Shown one piece after another: positions 15,001 to 24,350 of a stretch of 64,000 bases of DNA. Below the pieces are notes generated by a model, which saw only the letters and a list, made by a program, of their open reading frames with translations, was not told the origin of the DNA and made no database searches. Position 1 is the stretch's first letter. Each line of letters begins with the position of its first letter. Where the stretch lies: the NCBI GenBank assembly GCA_907163375.1, contig CAJQUW010004476.1:107129-171128 (forward strand), read 5' to 3'. This DNA is from Prostheceraeus crozeri. Lineage: Eukaryota; Platyhelminthes; Polycladida; Euryleptidae. Position numbers and translations under genes: made by a program.

Positions 15001-18000
15001 GCCAACTGTAATTTGAATACGCAAATGATGTTTTAGTGATAATTCCTCAGCATGCAGGCAAATATTTGTTTCCATCACGAAAAATTGTCTACTTTAATCG
15101 TGAATATTTGGTAACCTCCTCCTTTAAATAGATTTGAAGCAGTATTTGAAACAGGTTTGAAACCGTTCACCGAAGTCAGGGTGGCGGCTTACCCCGGGAA
15201 TTCCGGGCACCCCGGCAATCACCCTCAAATTCTAACGAAATAGACAATTAGCCCTTAAATTTCCTGTGCAGACCATTTTGTGATTTTTTACTGATAAGTC
15301 CAATGAATGTAATTTTTTGACAGCTAATAGAACTATTACATTAAGGCCACTGTTTTTGGTTTTCTATCTTCGAATCTCAATCGAAGTAAGCAAGAAAATA
15401 TGTTTGCAGAACATCAAGATAGAAAAAATTTATTTGACTTAATATCCGTTTCCAATTGAGTGTCAATGATATGTGTGGGGCAGATGACATCTTGCCGCTA
15501 AACCGTCTCCTACAATAAATTAAAATCTCAAACAAAGCTAGTATGCAGATAATCAATAGTACATTCTATTCGAAGCAATCCATGGCTGCTCACATTCAAG
15601 TCGTGTACATAACGGTGTTGACTATAATTCGTAGAAACTGATATAAACTTGTTTTTTAGGGGTAGGAAAAATTCGTTTTTTGTGATTCTTGGTGTGAAAA
15701 CATGTAATTTTGTAAGACACGTAATATGATTCATGCAACATCATGTAAGAATATATAACTATGATTGTGAGTCGAACATGCTGAAAGATTTTAAATAGAT
15801 GATCGTTTGGAATCTTCAGGAGGTTCTATGCATAGCAAGGTATTTTTTGCTCTGTTATTTATGAGGCAACCAAAATGAATCGAGTTCGCGAGTTGAGCCG
15901 CAGCCGACTAGCCAACCAGCCTCGCATCCAAATCTGAATCACACACAAGGGATACTTGTTCATAAAATTTTGATTTCCATTTGCATTCTGTTACAGTTCT
16001 AAAGAAGACAAAATCTCGGTCGGGTGGAAAGCGTCACAAGAAGTCGCCGCGAAGTCGGAAGCGTCGAGGCACCGGTGGTGGTGAGGGCGGCGAAAGTGAA
16101 GATGACGTGGGAAGTTTGAGTGTAAGCGGTGGTCGGCAGTCATATACGGAATTGTTTACGAAGCCTTTCCGGAAGAATCCAGAGGACAAGTCTCGTTATC
16201 ATCATCTTTCCACGTCGGAGGAGGATATGTTGGATGCAGAAGGTCGGAGAGTTAGTCCGAGGCCTCCTTCCTCTTCAAAGCCCTCCTCTTCTCCGGGTGG
16301 GACTCCACTCTCACCCAGCAACCCTTTCTTGGTGCCTGCGCCGGGCGAGAACGCCACCACGACGCGCACTGAAGACGTGTTTGCAGCCGCTCCCTTGCCT
16401 CCTCCACCGCGACGTCTCGGCCCTCCTCCTACCCTCCCCAAAGCAAAGTCACGTTCTCAGGCTCCTTTGCGACGCTCCGGTGGCAGTGTCGGCGATGTGG
16501 CGGCAGCTGCCGGTGAACCTTTACGCTCCTCAGGTAAGGCGTCACATTGTCGTATGATTTGTGTGGTCTCCATGGCGGATGCTTAGCCAAGTGCTTGACT
16601 TTGATTGTTTTCTTGATCATGTGTCGAGCAAATGTTTCACAACGGCAAAAATCTGACTATTATTCCACCCCCGATGGGGATCTATGTTTCATGCAATAAA
16701 GGAATCAAAACTACTCGTATAAAAATTCTGAAAAACAATTCCGTTATTACTTTGAACTTCGTTTTACTTTCTGTCGATTTCACCTCTGTCATAAGTGCTT
16801 GCCTTGGGCATTATGCAAGTATATGACCAAATATCCGTTTTGATCAGGAGTGAGATTTCTCCGAAAATGTTGCATAGAGTTTAATGGGTCCTGAGATTAG
16901 TTCCAAAATACAATAAAATGATAGGGGTAGGGTGTAGGGGTATTGGCAAAACCAGGAATGTAAGCTATGTTGAAGAATACTGTGAATTTTTGGACTTTAG
17001 ATATGTTGGTTTTTTTGCACAACTGAACAACTTTTATGTAAGCCTACAGATAATGATGATTGAAAAATAATGACCCTTGTAGCGAAGTTTCCAACGATTT
17101 TTTCATGACTTTCATTCGTAACAGTGTAAATAACGAAAATCGAATTTTTCAGATAGCACTATAGGTTCTGTCAGCTATGAATGCATTGTCCTCAAATTAT
17201 AACTCCATGTCTACTGCTAGGAATTACTAGAGATAAATGTTTCACTTAGTGAACTTTCTCAACACTCATGATTGTGCTGCATATAATCTTTATGAATACA
17301 GAAAATAAAAATAAATTGATCATATAATGTATTAGCTTAAGCGCTTTCGATGACTCTAATCATAAGATGACGTCATGATGCAAATGGATTCAAAATAATC
17401 TTACAATGAAAGTTATAGACATTCAAATTACATAGCTATGAAAAGAGATTAAGTAAGTAAAAAATATGCATACATACTAAAATCGAGACATTGGACTACA
17501 GAAAATTGACATAGACAAGATGAAAGTAGAAAAAAGTAGTCCACGGCAGGAGCAAATCACTAACATAATCTGTCATGATACATAATGAAGGCTTGAATCG
17601 TTTCAATAAAAATGGTCTCAGTGATCTTGACATGTACATTTCTGCAGTATGCAGCGACAGAAGAATAGGACTCGTTCTTATGTCCGGAGAATTGGTTACA
17701 GTCCCAGAGATGCTTACACATTGAGCTGCTTTGATCTTTAGGGCCTCTCAATCTTGTTGCTGCCCACTTGGGATAGTGCTCTTTGGTTGGGATACCAAGA
17801 CATCTCGTTGTCCGACCAATATAACTGCATCCACAGTCGCATTTGAAATTGTAACAGACGTTTGATCGGTCAGCGAGAGGAATTGGATCCTTCAAAGAAC
17901 GACAAACGATCTTCAATTGTTTAAGGCAAAATACATTATTATGAGTTTATTTTTGTTTTCTTTACTTAAAGTCATTGGAAGAAAAGGCTGCTTTAAATTT

Positions 18001-21000
18001 ACGAGCACAGTTGAGTGGTCCAAAAGTTCTAAACAAGTTTTCAGGGTTGACTGCTGCCCAGGGATCGCAATTTTCCGTTTTATTTCTTAGGTGAATTGCG
18101 ATCCCTGCTGCTGCCTTTATCATGAAACTCCGCCTTTTCGCTAGTTGGACCGTTGTGTGCAGCAGCCGTTAGTTGATGGTGATTTCAGCTGCTCGTTCAG
18201 GCACCGATCTAAGCAAATGTTGCCAGATCTAAAGAAGAATCTTAGTAATGAAACATGTCATTGTTGCAAAGTCCTCCCTTAAGTCAGTGCATTTAAATTT
18301 GTGTTATCAAAATGATTTGATAGTCGAAGAGAATGAAATGAACACAATCGAGAGTCTCTACAAAGTACGCTGTACCGGTGCCTAATTATTGTCAACCCAT
18401 GGAAGACGCCATCGTTTAGGTACCGCTGTCATGACGACGCATGTACACGATGTAGCATTTTTTCTGATGTGCATGTCTGGTCTAGTCTTTCATCGTTATA
18501 AGTCGGATCTCTATGGCTTATAATTTACTTGTATGGATAATTGTTTTCTGTGACATCGTATCCTTCGGTACCATTTAATCGCTGATGATATGAGCTCTTG
18601 TTGTTGTTGATATATTTTCTATTTATTTTGATGGAACGAAAAGTGAACTTAACCATCAAAGAAAAAAAGGACTGTGGCAAAAAATCGCATGTTCACAATT
18701 GGGGTCCAATGGACCCAGTTACTGAAGATACTCAATTATAGAAATGAATTGTTGTCTTTTAAGTAACTAAATGCAAACTCAAGCAAATATGCAGTAAAAA
18801 GACAGTTAGATTATGGTCATTGCTCCATACAGTCCGTGTGCGCACGAAGGTTTCCGGTCATTACCTCTGGGACATGGCTGGCACCGACCTTGGATCCTCG
18901 TTAAGCCAACACGTCTGTCGACCTCCGCTTTAGGTTCTCCATCATCAGCTGATGGCAACTGAAGAAGAGATGTAGCCAATTCCCTAGGAAACACACGTCG
19001 TCGGTGTCTGCTGTGGTTAGCAAAATATTGATTCATCAAAATATGTAAAATGTGTGAGTCGGTAGATAGTTGATGTACTGGAACACAAAAAGGTTCGGGT
19101 CTAATGGACCCCAGCCGTCGTTTGATGGTTAAAGCTGGTCTCCGTGGCACAGTGGTTAAGTGATTGTCCTATCGATCTTTCGGTCCAGAGGTCGAGCCCG
19201 AAATATCCTATGGAAGTTGACCGTCCAAGCCTCCAGGATGGGGAGTAGTGATGTTAAAGCTTCATTTATGTAGCTAGAAATGGCCCATCATTTCGATTAA
19301 GTCAATCGCATTTTATTCGATTGAATGAAAGATTACATTGCATCGTTAATGCGAAAAGATAAGAATCTGGTAATATTCGTTGCGCCAATTTGAGCATCCA
19401 CATGTCAATCAACTTGTTCATTATTGTGTCATTCAAAAAAGATAATTCAAGTGCATCTGAGCTACTTTGAAATACATTGCTCAGTCGTTCAAGTAGCTAA
19501 TAAACACAATTTGTTATTTCTTCAATTTCATTTACTAAGCTCATTGCATTTTCCTCTAAATCATTAATCATTTCAAGAAGGCCTACATATGCAATGGAAG
19601 AACTCCAATATTCGAAAAATTGAACACGATCCTCCATAAAGTAGTCAACTCAGTGTCTGCCGCGCCTAAATGATAACTGAAAAAGTCTTGCTGATATCAT
19701 ACACTGGAAATTGTAAGATTGCGACATTCAAAACATGATATTTGAAATATGTATTCAAAATGGGTAGAATGTTTATGATACGTCTTTTTGATTTTTTGTA
19801 TTGTTTTTTCCTTCAAAAGACGTCTTTTCGTTTTCGATGCACAATCCACCAGATCTTTAGACGATGTAATAACGTGTGAATGTATAATTGCGCATGGAAT
19901 ATCAGTAAACCAATCTTTAGACAAATGTCCTTTCGTATACTAATGCGAGTAGAGCGAGTGCAGTTTACTCTATTTATATATATTTATATATAATTGACCG
20001 GAAGCTTGGAAGTTCGACCTTGAAAATCGGGAACTTTAAGCGAAAAGGAGATGAAAAACCTAGAATTTATCAGTCAAGCTCGCGCAAGTACCTGAAACAG
20101 AGAACAGCTGATGTAGGCTTACCATCCGGCCTCGTAAACTCCATCCGAATCTCAAACATGTTTGATAGCGTGAAGATCGTTCACGGACCATCCGGCAGCA
20201 TTTGCTTTCACTTTCGGTAGACATTTATCTCAACATACGTGTTGTATCATACTTCGGCGAAATCGAAATTTATCGACAATTCAATCGATTCTAAGAAATA
20301 TCAATAACAGCCTTCCGTCGCATTCATTGTCGAGATAAGTCTGGGAAATACTTCTTCATAAAATAAAGTCTGAATTTTAAAAATTGACTCCTGAAATTTG
20401 CAGTAGCATTGACATCGAATTTTGTTTAATGACTTCATTTTCCTTTCGGTAATTTCGATATAATACGAATTATTTTTGCGCATGTGCAGCCAATGAATAG
20501 GCATAATAAGTTCATACACTGACAATGACAAACAACGAATGAAAGAAAACAATAACAATTATCAGAAACAATTATTCGAATGCTTTTAAGAAGAGAGATT
20601 TACCATTAAGACCTTGGGTTACGCAAACTTGTTAAAGTATTTAGGAAATTGGACCATGATGTTAAAATAATATTCAACACTTGTGAAACAGGACAGTACT
20701 ATAGTCTGAAAGATGAAATAAATAAGCTGATGAGATCATGCGTTGTGTATAATTTTGAATATCGGGTTGATCCTGATGCACAATACTTGTGACAAACGAA
20801 ACGTAGATTGCATCAAAGAATAAAAGAACATATAAGAGGTAACTGAACCGTAAGTAGCCATCTGAACATATGTCCAAACTGTAGTAATGACATTTATAAT
20901 TGTTTTTCTGTTAAATACACAGGACGTAGTGAATTTGAAACTCGTATAGTAGAAGCTTTTTTAATAAATGATTAACTCCAATATTTACATTAAACCCTAG

Positions 21001-21430
21001 GTCTTTTCTTAATTTCTTTTCTTTAAAGTATTCGAATAATTGTTATTGTTTTCCTTGAATCGTTGTTTGTCATTGTCAGCGTATGAGCTTATTATGAATT
21101 TCGATAGATTTCAATGAAGAAACTCTCTTCGTTTTCGGTTGACAATATTGCATCTTAAATCAGGATGTTGACGATGATAGTGGTACTGAACATCAAATAA
21201 TTGATGAAATTCTCTTTGTAGGTAAGTATCGTTCTCTGCGATCAGATGAATCAGACGAAGAAGCTCTATGTGGTGAAGAAGAAGCAGAACCTGAGGAAGA
21301 ACCCATGGAAGATGTCCCTGGCCCACTCCCATCCCATCCAACGTTCCCGAAACCGCCAATGGCTGCAGATGGAGTAGCTAACCTCTCTTTCGTCGATTAC
21401 TCCAGCTGTGATGAGGCGGGAAGACGATAG
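1..21430 (+). CDS. AAK1/BMP2K: NAK-family kinase (AAK1/BMP2K-like), C-terminal exons
   Basis: Six exon pieces (1-12, 6185-6793, 8004-8125, 8186-8269, 15997-16533, 21222-21430) join with matching phases (2, 2, 1, 1, 1) into one open reading frame ending at TAG 21428-21430. NAK-family kinases phosphorylate the AP-2 mu subunit and regulate clathrin-mediated endocytosis; their long tails bind AP-2 and EH-domain proteins. The tail here shows GHRRLVSDSSA (about 6543-6575), like the GHRR-x-x-SD segment of AAK1, then WNPF, DPFNNAPF and NPF motifs, a Lys/Arg-rich stretch and an acidic C-terminus. The order resembles the vertebrate AAK1/BMP2K tail. The N-terminal Ser/Thr kinase domain must lie upstream of the window. 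Extra exons could hide in the long introns. The family call is from motif memory, not a search. AAK1 versus BMP2K cannot be separated, and invertebrates often have a single copy. Confidence 0.72.
2152..2216 (-). repeat. tRNA-like SINE head or tRNA pseudogene
   Basis: The reverse complement contains TAGCTCAGTTGGTAGAGC, a textbook tRNA D-arm with the A box. It continues with a 5-bp anticodon stem around loop CTAGAAT (formal anticodon AGA) and a B-box-like GGTTCAAAT. The T-stem does not pair and the acceptor stem is not closed, so it is not a working tRNA. The formal AGA anticodon would be Ser, but the long variable arm of tRNA-Ser is absent. Confidence 0.6.
3144..3313 (-). repeat. tRNA-derived SINE, family 1, copy A
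   Basis: Read on the minus strand it has an A-box-like GTGGCCTAGTG and a B box GGCTCGATTCC, followed by a unique body that ends in AATATCTAAAGAG-type sequence mirrored in copies B and C. The three copies within 600 bp share a body of about 80 bp almost without change. Confidence 0.7.
3446..3560 (-). repeat. tRNA-derived SINE, family 1, truncated copy B
   Basis: It matches copy A from the GTCGCAG end through the CCGACCGC segment, with a few substitutions, and lacks the tRNA-like head. It forms a hairpin arm with copy C. Confidence 0.65.
3565..3713 (+). repeat. tRNA-derived SINE, family 1, copy C (inverted)
   Basis: On the plus strand it shows head GCGGCCTAGTG, B box GGCTCGATTCC (3620-3630) and the same body as copies A and B. 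It lies head-to-head with copy B, so 3456-3713 can fold into one long hairpin. Confidence 0.68.
3903..3939. repeat. perfect 15-bp hairpin
   Basis: AAAGGAAACACTAGT at 3903-3917 pairs exactly with ACTAGTGTTTCCTTT at 3925-3939 across a 7-nt loop. No coding context or target duplication is evident. Confidence 0.8.
6185..6793 (+). CDS. NAK-like gene: Pro/Ser-rich exon with GHRR-SD motif
   Basis: The exon follows a TTTTACAG acceptor and ends at AAG|GTGAGA (donor 6794). It encodes about 203 residues: a proline-, serine- and threonine-rich linker with several PxxP stretches, then GHRRLVSDSSA, then a basic/acidic stretch rich in Lys, Glu and Pro. The GHRR-x-x-SD segment is the best family marker, recalling the phosphorylatable GHRRILSD region of AAK1. 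Entry phase is 2 and exit phase is 2 (split codon AG|A, Arg). Its base composition is much richer in C and G than the AT-rich introns around it, as expected of coding sequence. The open frame on the opposite strand is a shadow. Confidence 0.72.
7040..7232 (+). pseudogene. LINE reverse-transcriptase C-terminal remnant
   Basis: In the frame ending at TAA 7230-7232 the sequence reads RTEHFERSFFHRAARLWNKL, then PLEVFPVSVSVEALQRAVNK. This is the C-terminal signature of many CR1/L2/jockey-type LINE polyproteins (F-x-x-R-x-x-R-x-W-N-x-L-P). The rest of the element is missing, so it is a 5'-truncated insertion inside the NAK-like intron. Confidence 0.6.
8004..8125 (+). CDS. NAK-like gene: exon with WNPF endocytic motif
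   Basis: Acceptor TGTTTTCAG precedes 8004 and donor GTAAGT begins at 8126. The 122-nt exon encodes about 40 residues, IRSSSAEIVDWNPFEEDALS and an acidic continuation ending in HGSNSS. WNPF followed by acidic residues matches the WNPFDDD segment of AAK1. NPF is an EH-domain ligand and Trp/Phe-acidic motifs bind AP-2 appendages. The entry phase fits the exon at 6185. Reading past the donor meets a stop within a few codons, so splicing is needed. Confidence 0.7.
8186..8269 (+). CDS. NAK-like gene: exon with DPF/APF motifs
   Basis: A TCCTTTCAG acceptor and a GTGAGT donor (8270) bound an 84-nt exon that encodes about 28 residues including TYDPFNNAPFDPSS. The DPFxxxPF arrangement is the repeated AP-2 alpha-ear binding pattern seen in BMP2K and AAK1 tails. 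It is separated from the previous exon by an intron of only 60 nt. Both phases are 1 and agree with its neighbours. Confidence 0.68.
9871..10075 (+). repeat. tRNA-derived SINE, family 2, with A13 tail
   Basis: GTGGCACAGTGGTTGCG (A-box region) and GAGGTCGAACCCGG (B box) lie about 40 bp apart, as in a tRNA. A body follows and then a run of 13 A at 10063-10075. A diverged copy starts at 19133. The tail shows LINE-driven retroposition on the plus strand. Confidence 0.72.
10170..10460 (-). pseudogene. LINE tail with GRP-x-x-W-like C-terminal motif
   Basis: The minus strand reads LKAWNFEIE, stop, MRDTGRPTT, stop, RSLLLRDCKKIGLKVEDVDG. This follows the EIEG-x-R-x-x-GRP-x-x-TW ... D-x-K-x-x-GL pattern common at the C-terminus of endonuclease-type LINE polyproteins. 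At least two stops break the frame, so it is an old, truncated copy. The clade is not assigned. Confidence 0.5.
12021..12342. mobile_element. foldback element with 92-nt inverted arms
   Basis: The left arm 12021-12112 is repeated in inverted form at 12251-12342 with only a handful of mismatches, leaving a loop of about 138 nt. There is no coding sequence in the loop and no clear target duplication at the ends. It is best read as a non-autonomous foldback or MITE-like element. Confidence 0.72.
13232..13296 (+). CDS. possible signal-peptide exon of a secreted protein
   Basis: An ATG at 13232 opens MKFIVAVLSFFLCAVLTESL: one Lys, a hydrophobic core of about 13 residues and small residues suited to signal-peptidase cleavage. 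GTATGT at 13297 could be a splice donor after phase 2. The segment from 13241 is tandemly duplicated 99 bp downstream without its ATG. No further exon was recognised, so this may be chance hydrophobic sequence. Confidence 0.28.
13241..13426. repeat. 99-bp-period tandem duplication
   Basis: A segment of about 87 bp starting ATTGTTGCTG at 13241 recurs at 13340 with almost no change. The 99-bp period is a multiple of three, so the open frame continues through both copies. The near identity implies a recent event. Confidence 0.85.
15997..16533 (+). CDS. NAK-like gene: basic/Pro-rich exon with NPF
   Basis: The exon follows TGTTACAG and ends at CTCAG|GTAAGG. It encodes about 179 residues. A Lys/Arg/Ser-rich start (KKTKSRSGGKRHKK) recalls the basic stretch near the BMP2K C-terminus. 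Next come Gly/Glu-rich sequence, a segment with YTELFTKPFRKNP, a Pro/Ser-rich stretch with SNPFLVP (NPF, EH-domain ligand) and EDVFAAAPLPPPPRR (a DVF-like AP-2 motif and a polyproline run). Entry and exit phases are 1. The exon is markedly GC-richer than its flanking introns. Confidence 0.7.
17560..17916 (-). pseudogene. Penelope-like element GIY-YIG endonuclease remnant
   Basis: This open frame of 118 residues contains VCYNFKCDCGCSYIGRTTRC followed by a KEH motif and a second Cys/His cluster (CKHLWDC). It corresponds to the C-terminal GIY-YIG endonuclease of Penelope-like retroelements, here with YIG retained and the preceding Cys pair typical of PLEs. The reverse transcriptase that should precede it (towards higher coordinates) is missing. 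It is therefore a truncated copy on the minus strand, in the opposite orientation to the host gene. Confidence 0.65.
18059..18107. mobile_element. 49-bp hAT-type MITE with perfect 8-bp duplication
   Basis: The element begins CAGGGATCGCAATT and ends AATTGCGATCCCTG (14-bp perfect inverted repeats). It is bounded on both sides by CTGCTGCC (18051-18058 and 18108-18115). An exact 8-bp duplication and CAGGG termini are hAT hallmarks. Its first 23 or so bases match the end of the related element at 47322-47443. Confidence 0.82.
18653..19128 (-). mobile_element. piggyBac-like relic with TTAA duplications
   Basis: TTAA at 18649-18652 and 19129-19132 flanks inverted ends CCATCAAA / TTTGATGG. Subterminal palindromes GGGGTCCAATGGACCC (left) and GGGTCTAATGGACCCC (right) face each other. 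Inside, the minus-strand frame at about 18806-19080 reads RVFPRELATSLLQLPSADDG and later QGRCQPCPRGNDRKPSCAHG, which resembles the Cys-rich C-terminal domain of piggyBac transposases (R-C-x-x-C ... C-x-x-C). The catalytic part is gone, so this is an internally deleted, non-autonomous copy. Confidence 0.68.
19133..19252 (+). repeat. tRNA-derived SINE, family 2, second copy
   Basis: TCCGTGGCACAGTGGTTAAG and GGTCCAGAGGTCGAGCCCG match the A- and B-box regions of the copy at 9871, after which the body diverges and is truncated. It abuts the right TTAA of the piggyBac relic. Confidence 0.65.
20631..20974 (+). pseudogene. Penelope-like element C-terminal remnant
   Basis: One frame reads VKVFRKLDHDVKIIFNTCET, then SCVVYNFEYRVDPDAQYL, stop, QTKRRLHQRIKEHIRGN, stop, then SSHLNICPNCSNDIYNC. 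This is the GIY-YIG region of a PLE (Y-x-G-x-TKRRLHQRIKEH) with the central residues mutated and two stops. It lies on the plus strand, opposite to the PLE piece at 17560, and differs from it in sequence. Confidence 0.6.
21222..21430 (+). CDS. NAK-like gene: acidic terminal exon and stop
   Basis: A TCTCTTTGTAG acceptor precedes 21222. Joined to the G left by the previous exon it reads GKYRSLRSDESDEEALCGEE, continues through a Glu/Pro-rich stretch and ends at TAG 21428-21430, about 69 codons. The acidic SDESDEE block resembles the acidic clusters in BMP2K tails. The exon itself begins with GTAAGT, which imitates a donor but lies directly after the acceptor. A poly(A) signal follows at 21606. 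A shorter isoform or a different last exon is possible. Confidence 0.62.
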
Positions 21431-24348
21431 TATGTCAGTATTGTGGATTGCATAATAATGATGATTTTGATTCCTCTATCTTCGATTCCTTTCTCAGTCG
21501 CTCTTGAGAGTGTCACAGTTTTTTGAGGGATATCATCTTCGCTCGTTTGTCTTTTTCTAAAAGATTAGTCTTTCATTATTCTGTTTATGTCTGATGTTCA
21601 CTCAGAATAAATCATTAGATGATTTGATGACGTTTTCTCATCCATTGAAACTCGCTGCTACGCGTGGGAGGAAAATGTAGTGAATTGGGAATAATGTCAA
21701 TGCAGCAGAATCCCCAATATGAAGCTTCTAATTCTGTGGCGATGAACTTATCATCGATTGACTTAAATTAAGTTTATAACTCAGTCTTTGACTTGCAGAT
21801 GGCATTAATTGACAATCCTGTTGCTTCCAAATGTTGCTAATTTTATCATGTCGACTTGTTAGACTTAATCTCACATAAGAATTAGACTGTGCGTACGTTG
21901 ACAATTCTCTGAAGGAAAATGAGATTATAATCCTATCGTTTTGAATGTAATAGGAAAAATCATTACATGATTTATTGGAATTCATAAACTGCCGTCAGCG
22001 CGTTCAGGGTTGATGTTACAATGTCTAAATGGCAAGCCGTCTGTTTATGGTTTTAGTTCTGAAAAATGTGAATCTCGGCTGAATCAGCGGATACCGATAT
22101 TGTATCACCTGTCAGTTCCATCCTCTAGCTGTGATAGAAAACACCACTGAAAATATTAACTTTTAAATGCTAGAGCTTTCAGGTATTAATGAAACCACGG
22201 AATTCAAATGATGATGCTTGCAAGTGCTGGGCCTAGCACTATTAAAATTTAATTACGTCAAGTTTATGCTTTGTTTCATGAAAACAGTTCGGACAAATAT
22301 TGCAGTGGAATCTACATTATTCAGAATGAATGGATATGCCTCAACTACACCGAATTGGATAATTGATGTCTCCGTAGTAAATTGTAGCGATGCTGGATCT
22401 GCTAGTTCACTTTCAAGTAAATTTTCTTTTGAAATTTGCGGTCATAGTCAATTTTTCATGCTGAACTCAGATAGTGCACAAGGTGCATTAATAGTGCTCA
22501 ATAGTGCACAAGGTGACATGCCACGCGTAATTACGGAACACCACAAACATCCGTGGTTAAGGACATTCTATCCTACGCGCGTACATGTGCGCTGCACTAA
22601 TAGTCAGAAATCACTTGATCAGAATCACTTATCTGTTGTCGCTGATAAAAAACATGGGAAATGTTTATGAATACGCGCGGGCGAGCGTTTATAGTTTGCG
22701 CGTCGTCTACGGTTGTCTGCGTTGCCGCTTGAACCACGGATGAACCGCTATAAGCATGTTCTGTCTTACCTGAGCATGAAATTAGTTCCTATCACATTGT
22801 TTATCCTCTGATACAGGCAGACACATGAGACGCAAAGTCTTTATAACAGGACTGCCAACTATACTAACTTATATAACAGATATATTACAGCAATATCCCG
22901 CATAGCCACGGATGTTTAGGGTCATGTGTAACACGTAATTTAAGCGTAAATGAGTGTGGCGATCACACCAAATGAGCTGTATTCGTACTATCTGGTGACC
23001 AAATCTTTGATCGTTATACTTAGGCCTATTTGAATTTGTGATGACGGAAAGAGGATATCCCAAGGATTACAAAAGTATGAAAATCGGTTCATAACTAAGG
23101 ATTTTACAGATGAAAGACACGTTTTTGACTGATGTTGTTTTATAAAATGGATTTACCTAGTTAGAAAGCACGCGGTCATGTTTTATGGCCAATGATGTAG
23201 GCCTATATCTACATATCGATGAGAATGCTTACTGCTATTTAAATTGATTTTTTAAGATGGTTTGTCTCAGATCCGAGTTTGGAGCCCACTTTGTAAATAC
23301 CATTTTGACCAGCATGACAAAAATTTCCGGCAAATTAGCGGTTTTTTATTCTTAGCGATCTTTATTAATTCTGACCAATTCCAAAATTTCCTTTCAACTA
23401 TAGTGACTATTTACAAGTTTTGAATGCCTTACTACAATTATACTGCAATTACTAGAACAGCTCTAATGATCATGAACGTTCTATGATGAACTTTTTCGAC
23501 TACTCTATCGATGTCTCCATTAATTAATTGTAATCGATCGACTTCTTCATTTCTTACAACTCACTGCACAAGGCCATCTGCACTGTATTTATATATTTTT
23601 TGATTGACTATCTGGACTACTGTCTATATAAGTCTTGTCCGGAATGTAGAGCCGGATGCTAGCATGTTACGTTGTCCATCGCCATCAGATCATCATGTTT
23701 GTAGACGACTATCATCGAATAGACGAAACCAATTGCACCGTATGTTGTTGGTCTCATCATGTTTTTGTGTTTGCAAAATGAAGCACTATTTCTGTTGATA
23801 GCGACGAATCGACGATTTTCAAACGATCTTCCTAACGTACAGTAAATGTGACTCATTGGATCTGAAGTTTGAAATGCGAGTAGATCTGCAAGACTTCATT
23901 TCTTATTCGTAACGTTTCTCATTTCGCAATAGCAAGTTTAGTAACTGTTTAAGAATGCAGACTGAACATATTTTTCTTTAATCTCTTCATTATATCATGT
24001 GTATTAATGGGACTACTGTGTCTAAAATGATCAGTAGATGCATTATACCCTTTAAATATATCGAAGCGTTATAGAGTAGCGAAGGAGAGCGATTTGTGTA
24101 CACTACTTGTCTTACATAGCAGCTATTCGTTTTATTGGTGCCCATGTATAAGTGTAGGTGCATAGAAAGAAACAATTAGAATTCATGTTTCAGCCCCACG
24201 CTTCGACCATTCTTCATTGAGAGCTGACACGGAACTGGCTACACTTAGGAGTGGATACCGGTTCAATCACTGTTGATAAATGTTCACAATATAAATGGCA
24301 GATCGATCATTTGACATGACACGTGCGTGACTGCAACGAACGGGCAAC
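21431..24348. other. 3' UTR and intergenic DNA
   Basis: After the poly(A) signal at 21606 no gene is recognised. The longest open frame (22218-22670) has no family signature. A 15-bp direct repeat, ATAGTGCACAAGGTG, occurs at 22471 and 22501. Confidence 0.4.
21606..21611 (+). promoter_or_regulatory. poly(A) signal of the NAK-like gene
   Basis: AATAAA lies about 176 nt after the TAG stop and is the first canonical signal in the presumed 3' UTR. Confidence 0.45.
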
Positions 24349-24350
24349 TA

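Larger units (their letters stand above)
8270..15996. other. 7.7-kb intron, mostly unassigned
   Basis: It contains a SINE at 9871, a LINE tail at 10170, a foldback at 12021 and a tandem duplication at 13241. The remainder is AT-rich and I see no coding signal in it. Additional small exons of the NAK-like gene cannot be excluded. Confidence 0.4.
16534..21221. other. 4.7-kb intron with several mobile-element relics
   Basis: Listed elements are PLE relics at 17560 and 20631, a 49-bp hAT MITE at 18059, a piggyBac relic at 18653 and a SINE at 19133. The other stretches show no gene. Confidence 0.5.

Noticed and set aside
22218..22670. 150-residue open frame as a gene
   Set aside because: No motif, no splice context, and it contains a small tandem repeat; likely chance.
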